A stretch of 64,000 nucleotides of DNA, taken from positions 1-64,000 of the forward strand of contig WOAB01000619.1 of the NCBI GenBank assembly GCA_027886185.1, read 5' to 3'. Of this stretch, positions 1 through 10,046 are shown in pieces. The position numbers and the translations under genes were made by a program. Source of the stretch: Rheum nobile (Eukaryota; Streptophyta; Magnoliopsida; Caryophyllales; Polygonaceae). The notes under the pieces are model-generated. The model searched no databases. It saw only the letters and a program-made list of their open reading frames with translations, and was not told where the DNA came from. How positions within the stretch are numbered: the first letter of the stretch is position 1; each line of letters opens with the position of its first letter.

Positions 1-1584
1 AGAATCCATCGAATTAGCCGAGGTTTGGCCTCCTTCTTCATCATGAGATAACGAAGTGCAGCATGATCAGTGTATATAATCACTTTAGTTCCTAGGAGGT
101 ATGGCCGAAACTTATCCAGTGAAATACCACGGCTAGCAACCTTCTCTGTGGTGGAGTAGTTCCTTTGTGCTCCGTTCAGGGTCATGGATGCATAATGGAT
201 AACATGGAGGCTTTTCCTCCTTCTGCCCAGGACTGCTCCAACCGCATAATCACTTGCATCGCAACATGATCTCAAGGGGCAATCCCAGTCTGGCGCCTGG
301 ATGATTGGTGCACTTGGTGAAGGCGAGCCTTCACTCATCAAATGCCTTCTGGCATTCCTCGCTGCAATCAAAAGGTACATTCTTCTTCAGCAATTCGCAC
401 AAAGGGGATGAGATTCTTGGAGAAATCCTTGATAAACTGCGATAAAACCCTGCATGGCCTAAAAAGGACCTCACTTCACGCACGTTACTAGGATAAGGCA
501 GAGATTGAATGACATTAACCTTTGCTTTATCGACCTCAATTCCTTTGGCGGAGACAATATGACCTAAAACTATTCCCTGTTCTACCATGAAATGACACTT
601 TTCAGAATTTAGACACAAATTTGTGTCCACACATCTTTGTAGGACACGGGAAAGATGATCTAAACATAGGTCAAAACTGTCTCCATGAACTGTGAAGTCA
701 TCCATAAAAACCTCAATAAAGTCTTCTACAAATTTAGAGAAGATACTTACCATACACCGTTGGAAGGTGCCAGGTGCATTGCATAAGCCAAATGGCATTC
801 TGCGGTATGCAAATGTGCCAAATGGACACGTGAATGTGGTCTTCTCCTGGTCTTCTGGTGCAACGGGGACCTGAAAGTAGCCTAAATATCCATCTAGGAA
901 ACAGTAGTATGGTCGCCCTGCCAATCTCTCCAGCATCTGGTCAATGAATGGGAGGGGGAAATGATCTTTCTTGGTTACCGCATTCAGCTTGCGGTAATCT
1001 ATGCACACCCTCCATCCTGTCTGTGTTCTGGTCGGGACCAGCTCGTCGTCCTGGTTTTCTACCACAGTGATGCCGCCTTTCTTTGGGACCACCTATGTGG
1101 GGCTTACCCATTTGCTATCGGAGATGGGGTAGATTATTCCTGCTTGTAGGAGTTTCAGCACCTCCTTCTTCACTACCTCCATCATTGGTGGGTTGAGCCT
1201 CCTTTGGGGTTGCCTAGATGGTTTGGCCTCCCCCTCAAGTAGAATCCTGTGCATGCATGTGGATGGGCTGAGTCCTTTAGTGTCTGCAATGGTCCATGCC
1301 AGGGCCGTCTTATGTTTCTTGAGCACTCCTACCAGTTTGTCTTCCTGTGCCTTGGAGAGTTTGCTTGAGATGATGACTGGTAGTGTGTCATTCTCTCCAA
1401 GGAACGCGTACTTGAGGTGATCTGGTAGCTGCTTGTGTTCACTTGGGGGTGCCTGCACAATAGAAGGAAGCAACTTCTCGCTGGGTACGGTTAGTGGAAG
1501 GGGGCCATCGCCCCATCTACTATGAACGGGACTTCCCCCACACATGTCCAAATCTGCTACCTTCTCCTGCATGTTAGTAGGCAA
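1..1584 (-). pseudogene. Reverse transcriptase and start of RNase H of element A (left copy)
   Basis: From 1584 (MPTNMQEK) the frame covers the pre-RT region to WVSPT, where a TAG at 1093-1095 replaces the CAG (Gln) kept in the right arm. RT continues at 1092-331 with VCIDYRKLN, CPFGTFAYRRMPFGLCNAPG and the catalytic FMDD box. Near 405-440 there is a one-base loss followed by a one-base gain; between them the peptide reads differently from the right copy and from element B. Further indels at about 120-160 break the RNase H frame. The remainder is cut by the window edge. Confidence 0.9.
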
Positions 1585-1640
1585 AGAAATCTTCGCACAG
1601 GGACTAATAATGTCACTCTCTAAGTCGGCATATAGTTCCT

Positions 1641-2552
1641 TTAAACATGTGATATCAAAACGTCTTGAACAATAGGATCAATCACATCAATAGCACAAAG
1701 AGAATGTTCATCATTGGGGTGTTTCATAGCTTCGTGAATGTTAAATTCGACCTCGTCCCCATCAAATTCCATAGTAAGTGTCCCAGTGCTCACATCAATC
1801 TTAGTACAGGAGGTTTTCAAGAAAGGCCGTCCTAAGAGAATAGGGGTTCCATGAGGGTCATCCTCCATATCAAGTACATAGAAATCAGCGGGAAAAATAA
1901 GCTTGTCTACCATAACTAAGACATCTTCTACTACCCCTCTAGGATAAACATTGGACTTATCTGCTAACTGCACTACTATCCCTGTTTCTTGAAGTGGTCC
2001 TAACCCCATGGTTTTGTATATAGAATATGGCAACACATTAATTGATGCGCCTAGATCTAGCATGGATTTCTCTATATGGGTGGCTCCTATTGTATAGGGA
2101 ATAGTGAACATGCCAGGGTCACCGCACTTGGGAGGCATTCGCTGCTGAAAAACTGTAGAAACTCTCTCACTAACCTGAATCTTTTGGTTTCCCTTCAGCT
2201 TTTGTCTTCTTTTATTTGTGCACAGTTCTTTCAGGAATTTAGCATAACTAGGCACAGACTCTACCAGTTTTAAGAGAGGAATATTTACCTCACATTTGCT
2301 GAAGATGTCAAAGATCTCCTGGTTAGTCTTTGGCCTTCTTTTCTCCTTCAATGCCTCGGGAAATGGTGCAGGCGGCTTTTCAGGGTTGAGCGGGGGAAAT
2401 TCTGGCTGGTTATAATCTGTGTAATCCTCCGTGTTCAACCCGCGATCGCGGTTTTCACCCCGCGGTCGCGGTTCGTTGACGACATATTCTGATTCTCGAT
2501 CTGCCGCCTCGCGATCGCGGTTTTCGACCCACGATCGCGGTTTTCGACCCAC
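1641..2552 (-). pseudogene. Aspartic protease region of element A (left copy)
   Basis: A 303-residue reading frame entered inside the dyad array. After a proline-rich stretch (PPLNPEKPPAPFPEAL) comes a conserved pre-protease block with LLKLVESVPSYAKFLKELC. The protease core is around MLDLGASINVLPYS, where DLGAS replaces the usual D(S/T)GA as in other Athila-type elements, and the flap and C-terminal block end in ILLGRPFL. The catalytic Asp is present. The frame ends at 1641, just before the reverse-transcriptase frame, so another frameshift separates protease from pol. The right copy has about seven amino-acid differences. Confidence 0.85.
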
Positions 2553-3715
2553 GATCGCGGTTCCTCCTCGTTGTTTCTCGCCTTTTTCGTGATATAACCG
2601 CGATCGCGGTTTTCACTCCGCGGTCGCAGTTCTTCCCAGCGTGCAACCCTTATTGGCGCTCCATCCTTTTCCACAGCATAGGGGTCATTCACCCTTTTTC
2701 CACTTCGCAAGGTGACTGCATTGGCTTCCTGCTGATGTTCGCAGTCCTTGTTTTGAGTTTCCGCCATTACAGGTGGCCAATGCGTTGGCTGTCCCAGTGA
2801 TGCACCCAAGCTTAATATAGATTGCTGAGAGGATTGGTGCAAAGTATAATTTTGCTGGGACAGCTGAGAGAATCCTTCTTTCATTACTTGTGCGTTGTTT
2901 ACACCGGCCTGAATCACCGCTTGTGTTAACGCTTGAAGTGTCTGGGTGAGAGCCATCAGTGTGCTCTCATTAGATACCGGCTGTGGTTGCTGAGACTGGA
3001 TTTCTGTGGTGTTCACCTCTTGCACAACATGCACTCCTGCTTTAGGAATGTTTGTGGTGCTTGCTTTACCCCTTGAGCGGTATTGCCTTGAACTCTCATA
3101 AAGTTCGGAAAAGACCTTGAAGGCTTCAACGGGGGTTTTGTTCAGGATGTTTCCCCCACAGGTGGCATTTACCAACCTACGGTCTTCTTCTAGCAATCCA
3201 CTAAACAAATATAGCACCAAGTCTTGGTCTGAATACCCATGAAATGGACAGTTGACCACCAGCCGTCTGAACCTCTCATAATAGTCATACAACTGCTCGC
3301 CCTGAGATTGTTCAATATTGTTGATGCTTCTTTTCAGGCTATTGAGCTTTGTTGCCGGAAATTACTTTTCCAGAAAGGTTTGCTTCATCTTTGCCCATGT
3401 GTCTATGCTGACTGGGGTCAAGTAATAGAACCATTCCTTTGCTGCATCTTTTAAAGAAAAAGGAAAGGCTCTCAACTTGATTTGGTCTTCAGTAACTCCC
3501 TGGGGTTGCATACTAGTGCAAACTGAATTGAATTCATGCAAGTGTTTGTTCGGGTTTTCCTCATCGGTTCCTCTGAAATGAGGTAACAAATTGATCAATC
3601 CCGACTTGAGCTCAAAATTCATGCCCTCCTGGATTTCCGGAAATTGGATAGCCAGAAGTTGCTGCTCTGGGTACTGCACTGTTAATTGCCTCAATGTTCG
3701 GTTTCCTTGTGCCAT
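2435..3715 (-). pseudogene. gag of element A (left copy), interrupted
   Basis: Starts at ATG 3715 (MAQGNRTL). The Ty3-type retrotransposon gag region follows: FRGTDEENPNKHLHEF, then PFSLKDAAKEWFYYL, then YDYYERFRRLVVNCPFHGYS. A TAA near 3362 splits the ORF after FLEK and is shared with the right copy, so it predates the duplication. A Q-rich stretch follows, then NAVTLRSGK, the usual spacer ahead of the protease. The 3' end runs through the GC dyad array, which here encodes ENRDRG-type peptides. The gag frame terminates at 2435 and the protease lies in another frame. Confidence 0.88.
2440..2629. repeat. Array of about seven CCGC-N4-GCGG dyads in the gag-protease linker (left A)
   Basis: Dyads or degenerate dyads sit at 2440, 2460, about 2511, 2531, 2551, 2598 and 2618. 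Cores are GATC or GGTC. The stretch 2521-2560 is two tandem copies of a 20-bp unit containing one dyad each. Because 20 is not a multiple of three, unit number decides whether gag and protease share a frame. Confidence 0.88.
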
Positions 3716-3854
3716 AGCTGTATTTCTTCACCGAATTTATCTAAGCTGCGAATTACACTCGACAAAACAAGAGTTAGTAATGTTAGAGGGAACCGTAAGA
3801 TAGGTTCCCTACAAGATCAATATTCAATCTATTCACAAGAAAACAGATAATGAT

Positions 3855-3872
3855 TCCCCGGCAACGGCGCCA
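3855..3872 (-). other. Primer binding site, tRNA-Asp type (left A)
   Basis: The minus strand reads TGGCGCCGTTGCCGGGGA, complementary to the 3' end of plant tRNA-Asp and typical of Athila-type elements. It starts four bases inside the LTR end. Confidence 0.9.
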
Positions 3873-4685
3873 AATTTGACGTGGCCTAAGGTCGTTATGC
3901 CAAATACAAGTAAACCTCAACTTCCAAACTAGTATAGTAAGTAAGCAAGGGTCGAAATCCCAAGAGAATCACAAGTGTCTGTATTCCTGTCACAAATCAA
4001 ATACCAATCGAACAGTAGTAACAAAGGGGAGTTTTGAGGTTTGGTTTTGCGAAATCTAAAGATGGATCAAATAAAGGAAAAGCGTTCCTTCTAGCAAATA
4101 TCCACAATTCACGGAATATGGTTGATCATAGACTATCTCGAATTCTTCTTCCTTCCTAAGGTTGTTCCTGTCCCTATCGTGAGTAGATTAATAAGTCAAC
4201 CAGACCTAAGAACTCTTACCAGTGAATAACCCTAGCACCACTAGTGATTCAACCCAAAGGCAGCTTTGCACATAAGAATTAACCAGGATGCATGCAACAC
4301 TTCAACCAAAAGCATTCAACATACAATTATCTCTCCCTACGATTAACAATCTCAACCAGGTCATGCAAATCGCAGTTGCTATAGCAGAATAGGACGTTAG
4401 CCCAACAGTTTCCTAATCCTAGCAATCAGAAAATCACCAATAACAACTAGTTGCGCAGGCTAGTGAAATCAGTAATATTCAATAAGAACAAACTTAGAAG
4501 AGATAATACAAACCAAAGGAACTCGAATACGAATAATAGTCTCACAACCAAAATCCAATGAATGCTTCAATTGCCAGTCGGAACCAAGAAGGTTAGTTCC
4601 TCCTCATGTTCTTCATAAACATAGAATGAAAAGTTGAAAAATGTAAAACTCTAGATCTCTATCCCAAAACCTAAAACTAAGAGAG

Positions 4686-4693
4686 TATAAATA
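4686..4693 (-). promoter_or_regulatory. TATA-like box of A LTR (left copy)
   Basis: The + strand reads tataaata, so the minus strand is TATTTATA, followed by ACTCTC toward the primer site. It is the only good TATA-like box seen in this LTR and is identical in the right copy. Assignment as the promoter is an inference from position. Confidence 0.5.
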
Positions 4694-4810
4694 GGTGGGC
4701 TTAACAAATGACCTAGCCCAACTGAAAATAGAAAACGAAAATAATTAAAATGAAATAAAGAAATTAGGAAAAATAGATTTGGGAAATCCCGAAATAAGTC
4801 TGCCGTGATG

Positions 4811-4950
4811 ACCCGCGATCGCGGGTAATGGACCGCGATCGCGGTCGCTTGTAGCTCCGCGCTCTTCGCATTCTTCCGCGCATGCAGAAATATCTCGAAT
4901 GCCCCGAAGTCCCGCGATCGCGGCATCCTTGCCCGCGGTCGCGGTTAATG
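4811..4950. repeat. Cluster of CCGC-GATC-GCGG dyads in A LTR (left copy)
   Basis: Four strong copies lie near 4814, 4833, 4912 and 4933, three with core GATC and one with GGTC. Several extend the symmetry outward, for example ACCCGCGATCGCGGGT and GACCGCGATCGCGGTC. On the minus strand they lie upstream of the TATA-like box, in probable U3. Confidence 0.85.
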
Positions 4951-5362
4951 CTCGGCCTTCACTCCTTGGCTTCGCCTCCTAACCTCTCGTCTTCACTTCC
5001 TTGGCATCTTCTTTTGGTGGCTTCCTTCCTCAGTGTCTTCTATGATATCCAAAATAGCTCATACACCTCCAAAAACACCAGACTTCGCCCCCAAACTCCA
5101 TGCACAAGAATGTGTCTAAATCTACCCGAATGGCACCAATAAAACCCTCTAATAACTCTTAGTTAAGCCCTACAAAGTAGTGCTTATCACCATGCAAGGG
5201 AAATAACTGGTTGGTTAGTCTAATGAAAGACTATGCAAGGGTAAAACAGAAAGGTTCTAAGTAGTCGTATTAGGTTACACCCATCGCTTCTCGAATGAAA
5301 GACAATGACGATAGTGAACATCAATACTTCTACGGAAATATACGAAACAGAATGATCAAGAG

Positions 5363-5426
5363 AAGACTCCAAAAGATCGAGTCTTAGGGAAACGTATAAA
5401 GAGAAGACTCCAAAATATTGAGTCTT
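5363..5426. repeat. Two AAGACTC...GAGTCTT hairpins in LTR X1
   Basis: AAGACTC at 5363-5369 pairs with GAGTCTT at 5379-5385; a second pair is 5404-5410 with 5420-5426. Both loops are about nine bases. The unit recurs in X2 (one copy near 13855) and X3 (two copies, about 61525-61590). Confidence 0.75.
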
Positions 5427-6290
5427 ATCGGAAAGTATGACAAATGTTTGGGAACGTTATAATTTCACACAAGCTTTTAAAAAGACTTGACCATTTGGGT
5501 CCACGACCAACCTCACCGCGCAATGCGAATTCAGATTTGGAAGGAGGACTTACTTTAATCGAAGTCCGGGCGGTTTCCACGTTGTACTCCTCGCCCGAGG
5601 GTATATTAATTATGTGCATAATCGCACTTATCTTATTAAATTCCAAAACGTACATTTACGTTACAAGTTTTTAAGATATATCATCTCATCGCGAGAGATA
5701 TTGGAGGGAATAAATTCCGAATGTCGGCACCAGCTGTGTGCACCTACCCTGAGTAAGGGTACAGTCATGACCAGAGAGAGTACTAGGGCAAAATCCTCCT
5801 AATACCAGTTATAAAGAAACGACTAGACCTCGCGAGGTACATAGTGTCCCTACGAATACTCGTTTTAACTAAACAGTTAAAACCACACAATAGTCCACAC
5901 CAATACCATCATGGTAATTACAGATATAATAGCATTGTTTCTAGCAGTATATACAACCTATTATAATGTCACATTTTAATCACATACGTTTATAAAAACT
6001 GTTCCCAAACGAAAACAAAATTCATCCCATTTTAATTAACAATTAAAAGCAATTGATAATTAACGGAAACACCGAATGATGAGCAAGAGCGAACCGCCAC
6101 TTGCCTTGATCGAGACGAACGAACGAATGACGACGGGTTCCTGGGTCCGCAACTGGGAAGGGAATCAGATTATAGATTCCTACGACAACGAACCCACAAC
6201 GAAACCCTAGGTTAGATTCGATAATTAAATAATACGAATCTAAGGAAACGAAAGAACGAGGGTCCCATCTGTGACCGGATTGTCCAAGGC

Positions 6291-6396
6291 CACGATCGCG
6301 TTTGCTAAGGGAAACCACGGTCGCGGCTTGTATTCTGCGGCCGCAGATGTCTGGACATCGTCCGCGGTCGCGGATGTTCATGTCCGTGGTCGCGGC
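6291..6396. repeat. First cluster of GC dyads in LTR X1
   Basis: About five full or degraded CCGC-N4-GCGG dyads with cores GATC, GGTC and, in one variant, the perfect palindrome CTGCGGCCGCAG. They lie between gttccta-type LTR sequence and a GC-rich stretch. The mirror copy is at 29972-30078. Confidence 0.75.
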
Positions 6397-6738
6397 CATG
6401 AATCCGACAACCCTAGCGAACTAAATCCTCACCGGCGATGACACGATGAGGCTCCGAACGAGAGGGCTTCGACTCCCTATGCCACGCCACTTCCAACGCA
6501 CCACCAATCGACCACGAAAACCACCAGCAAGAGCTCCGTCGACGATGAGAAATTCCGGCGAGCAAACGAGAGCACGAGAGAAAGATTGAGAGCTTGAGAT
6601 CTGGATGCCGAACCTCCCCCATCGATCCACCTTTTATAGCCATCGAGGAGGCCAGGTGAACCGCTCTAGATCCCCCCCCCCTCGGCGAATCGACGGCCAA
6701 CCAACCGGCGAGCCATTGAAGACGATGCTCGAAGCATT

Positions 6739-6844
6739 TTCCGCGATCGCAGAAATATTCCGCGATCGCGGAAAAATGCCTGTTCGCGAGGCTGACGATG
6801 CTTCATTTTCCGCGGTCGCGGAAATCTGCCGCGGTCGCGGAAAA
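6739..6844. repeat. Second cluster of GC dyads in LTR X1
   Basis: Four dyads with longer arms: TTTCCGCG...CGCGGAAA around cores GATC or GGTC. The flanking TTT and AAA are symmetric, unlike the AA/TT, GA/TC or AC/GT flanks in element A. The mirror copy is at 29525-29630. Confidence 0.8.
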
Positions 6845-7226
6845 GGCCTATTCGCGTCCTTTTGCCCGGGAAACAATTGAACACGTGATAAAATCTCGAA
6901 ATAATTAATATTTGTACCCAAATAAATATTTTATGCCTCCAAAATACATTGAATGTATATTATAATGCTCAGGGAATTATTACAGAGATAATATGCGTTA
7001 CAGAAATTCCAAACTTCGCCAAATGCGAAACGATTACAGAACGAGGGTTGGGAAATTATCCAAATACCCTTACTAAAAATGAGGGGTATTACAGCATCAT
7101 GGTCCGGATATTAGAAATATGAGGTTCATGAATGTATTCTTTGGGGTTCATACTGTAAAATAATTAAAAGGGTATTTTTTCACCTACAACATCATACTGT
7201 ATTATTTAACTTGTTGTTCTCTTAAA

Positions 7227-8874
7227 ATGATAAAGGAAACAGGCAAGGGCAAGGAGAAAGAAGTTAAACCAGACGAAAAACTGATGGAAAAGAATAAAGA
7301 ACAAAAGGTAGGTGAAGCACAAACACAAAAATATGTTTTTATTAGTGTGCATTATCATTTTTATTGGCTTTAAACATTTAACATGATGCAAGAGAAAGGA
7401 AAAGGCAAACTCACAAGTATAGAGATACAGGTTAACGCGATTACAGGGCCTAGGCATAAGAAGCTGGTCAAAACACTAAAAAGCTCATACGAAAATAGAA
7501 CAATAGACATCTTGGCGAAGCCGAATGAGGAGCATAAAGTTGTTTGGGAGTATGTGGACCCCAAGTGTTCCGATGATTGGTGAGTTTGGTTTTTTTCTCT
7601 TAATGCCCGTCTCAAATTCAATTACTACAACATACGCTCTATTGTTGAAAACTAATATAAGGAATAATTTTTTTTTTGAATACTTGGATAATAAGGTGAT
7701 GTTCAAGATCAAGATGCGTAAAACTACGAGGATTGAGTTCAATACCATGAAACTGGATGTGCACTACAAGGTAGTTGATTCTTGGACTAGTGTTTTGAAC
7801 TACAATGAACAAGCAAGAAGCAACAACAAGCCAAACAGGACCTTCCTATACGTCTACCACACGATAAGAGTTCGTACAACGTAATCCTTTAAGAAATATT
7901 AAACTATTTCTATTTGGTTCATATATATGCATTCATGTTGCATTTGTAAAAATACTAAAATGGCTTGTGAAAATACTAGAATAGGAAACTGGAAAATTGT
8001 GGTTTAATTAAGTCGCTGGATTGACGAATGATTTTTGCATGTGTGGTTCATGAATTTATTTTGTAAGGTTCACACTGATTGAACTATAGGTTCATGAACT
8101 CATGTTTGCATGGCATCTGAGGGATTGCAATACACATGAGAGGTTCATATATGATGGACTTTATATTCATAAATTTGTGGATAGAAATGGTAACCAAACA
8201 TGTGCATTTTAAAACAGGCAATACGAATGAAGAACACATTCCTCGAGTTTATGAAAATCATGCATCAAGCTGTAAGGCTGGTACAGGGACGGATGATGAA
8301 AGACATTGACATGGTAATCATTAACACAAGAAAATGCATATCTATTTTTCCAGTAAAACGTATATTTGTCTAAGAAATGATGTGGTTGTAGGTTCTTGTA
8401 CATCTCTTGTCGAACAATGATCACTATTATTGATCTCGTTCGACATAAAGAATGGTACAATAAATGTGCTAGACAATGTGCACAACGACGGTAGGATGGA
8501 ACTCTATGCAGACACAATACATGAGTTGGTAAGGGAGCAAGAACATTCGAATGGTTAGTTTATCAGTTTTGTTTGTCTAACCATACAAGTGAACTAACGA
8601 CCACAAATACTTTGTTATTTTTTTTATTCAGGAGGAGCTGGTTGCGAATTACCTAAGCACGGCAAGGTTGTACAAGAGAGCCAAGACGGTGTTAGCTGCG
8701 GAGAAAAAGGCATCAACGGTTCAGCTACCATGGGCGAAATCGGGCGACAAGGTAAACTCTGGAGTTTATGCAATAAGGCATATGGAAATGTTCATGGGAA
8801 CACCGCCTGAGTCATGGGAGGACGAAATGACTAAGAAAAACAAGAAGAAGTGCATCGAAGCCTTGAGGACTTAA
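7227..8874 (+). pseudogene. Ulp1-like (C48) cysteine protease of MULE1, decayed
   Basis: Several exons can be read: lysine-rich MIKETGKGKEKE at 7227, then about 7437-7580 (TGPRHKKLVKTL...), 7693-7863, 8217-8310 (FLEFMKIMHQAV), 8392-8524 and 8632-8874. Intron edges are GT...AG-like. The protease fold is recognised by NNDHYY (catalytic His), a later VLDN (catalytic Asp, reached only after a frameshift near 8420) and the block VNSGVYAIRHMEMFMG. In the family this last block is DCG, so the nucleophile Cys is Ser and the preceding Asp is Asn. The same change is in the right copy. It would be proteolytically dead even without the frameshift. Confidence 0.75.
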
Positions 8875-10046
8875 TACATACATGCTATTATTACCTCGGA
8901 CATCAATAACATGTAGACTGAAGCGATGCAGAGGATCAGGAACAACAAGAATGAATGGTGAGGCAAATAAAATGAGGGAAAGGAGGGAAGTACCAACTAG
9001 TGAATAGATTAATTTATTTATTTTTATGTAAGGATGGTTACGTTGTAATTGTTTTCTGCAAGGATATAGAACAGGCTAGGGAAGATAGTTCGTTTTTAAG
9101 GATTGGATTACTTATGGTTAGTGGTACAATTGATTGACAGAAAGTAGGTACTATGGTTTGAAGACAGGTTAATGTGAGTTCAGCTCACAAAATTTTCAAG
9201 TAAAATGTAGGGTGGAATGCTTTTGAATAGCAAACTAAGGTTGTACAGGAAAAGATCAAAGAGGTGCATGAATGTTATCAAGCAGGTTCATTGATTAACT
9301 CATGTAGGTTCATATATCAAATTCATTTGATAGTGTAAACCTTATGCATAACTTTATGAACCTTGGTATGAAAAAACATGAACCTACAAAATAAAAGCAT
9401 GACATCATGAATGCAACATCAACAAAAAAGGATAAATAAAGGAAATTGTCATCAAGTGCACTAAAAAAGAACAGCTGGCCTTAAAAATAAACAAATCCAT
9501 ACGAGCAAAATAAAAATAAAATAAAGGGATCATGTTCCACACACCAAGTAAAATGCTAAAAATTGTGTTCAAATTAGTGAAAAACTAAACTTAAAGGTTC
9601 ATATGTTTTGACTTGTTGGTTCATGAAACTGAACTTAAAGGTTCATATAATTTAACATGTGGGGACTGGATTCAAGTAAGTGTGTTAGAAGGTTCATGTA
9701 GCTATTGTATGAAGTTCATGTTTCTTAGCCTTCATGTGCTTTTAGCTGTCGGTTCACGTGACTTAAAGATTCATATAATATAAAGTGCGAGTTTAAGTAG
9801 ATACTATGGTAGGTTCATAGGTTTTAAGCTGCTGGTTTATGAAGTTGAACTTAAAGGTTTATATAAATTCACATGTGTGGACTGTGAGTTAAAGTAAATG
9901 TTGTTTCAAGTGCAGCGAAAATGAACAAATGCCCCCAAAAACTATAATCCATAAGATCAAAACAATAACAAAAAGAATCATGTTCCATACACCAAGTAAA
10001 ATGATACAACATGTAGTTAAAAACTCATAAGAATCTAGCACTTCAT
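8875..10046. other. Noncoding spacer between the two MULE1 genes
   Basis: AT-rich, no supportable gene. It is dense in GGTTCAT and related words (for example near 9287, 9305, 9596, 9618, 9640, 9690, 9810), mostly in + orientation with a few ATGAACC inversions near 9360-9390. The downstream regions of the two convergent genes must lie here. Confidence 0.7.

Larger units (their letters stand above)
1..5189 (-). mobile_element. Athila-like Ty3/gypsy retrotransposon A, left copy (partial)
   Basis: Minus-strand order is LTR, tRNA-Asp primer site, gag, aspartic protease, reverse transcriptase and start of RNase H; the rest lies left of the window. The tRNA-Asp primer site, the protease motif DLGAS and the gag type place it in the Athila branch of Ty3/gypsy. 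It is the mirror copy of 31179-36371. Its LTR start (TGATAAGC) is inserted in chromovirus LTR X1 next to ccatg. It is inactive: gag, protease and pol lie in different frames, with extra stops. Confidence 0.9.
3877..5189 (-). repeat. 5' LTR of element A, left copy
   Basis: About 1.31 kb with TG...CA ends on the minus strand (TGATAAGC at 5189, ending GTCA at 3877). About eight substitutions separate it from the right copy at 31179-32490. It holds a TATA-like box and a cluster of CCGCGATCGCGG dyads. No second LTR of A lies in the window, so insertion age cannot be read from an LTR pair. Confidence 0.9.
5190..7093 (-). mobile_element. LTR fragment X1 of a chromovirus-type element
   Basis: Matches 61330-63327 of LTR X3 in order, including catgcaagg, ggttggttagtctaatgaaagac, the AAGACTC...GAGTCTT hairpins and the block around ccaacctcaccgcg. 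Its upper edge ends GGGGTATTACA at 7093, the LTR terminus. The lower edge was cut by insertion of element A. The next bases show no polypurine tract, so this is a 5' or solo LTR edge. Unlike X3 it carries two clusters of CCGCGATCGCGG dyads. No coding sequence. Confidence 0.8.

Noticed and set aside
2440..2629. The core GCGATCGC equals the HIP1 palindrome of cyanobacteria
   Set aside because: All surrounding sequence is plant retroelement, cores vary (GGTC, GACC), and B uses a different centre. Resemblance is coincidental; no sign of bacterial DNA.
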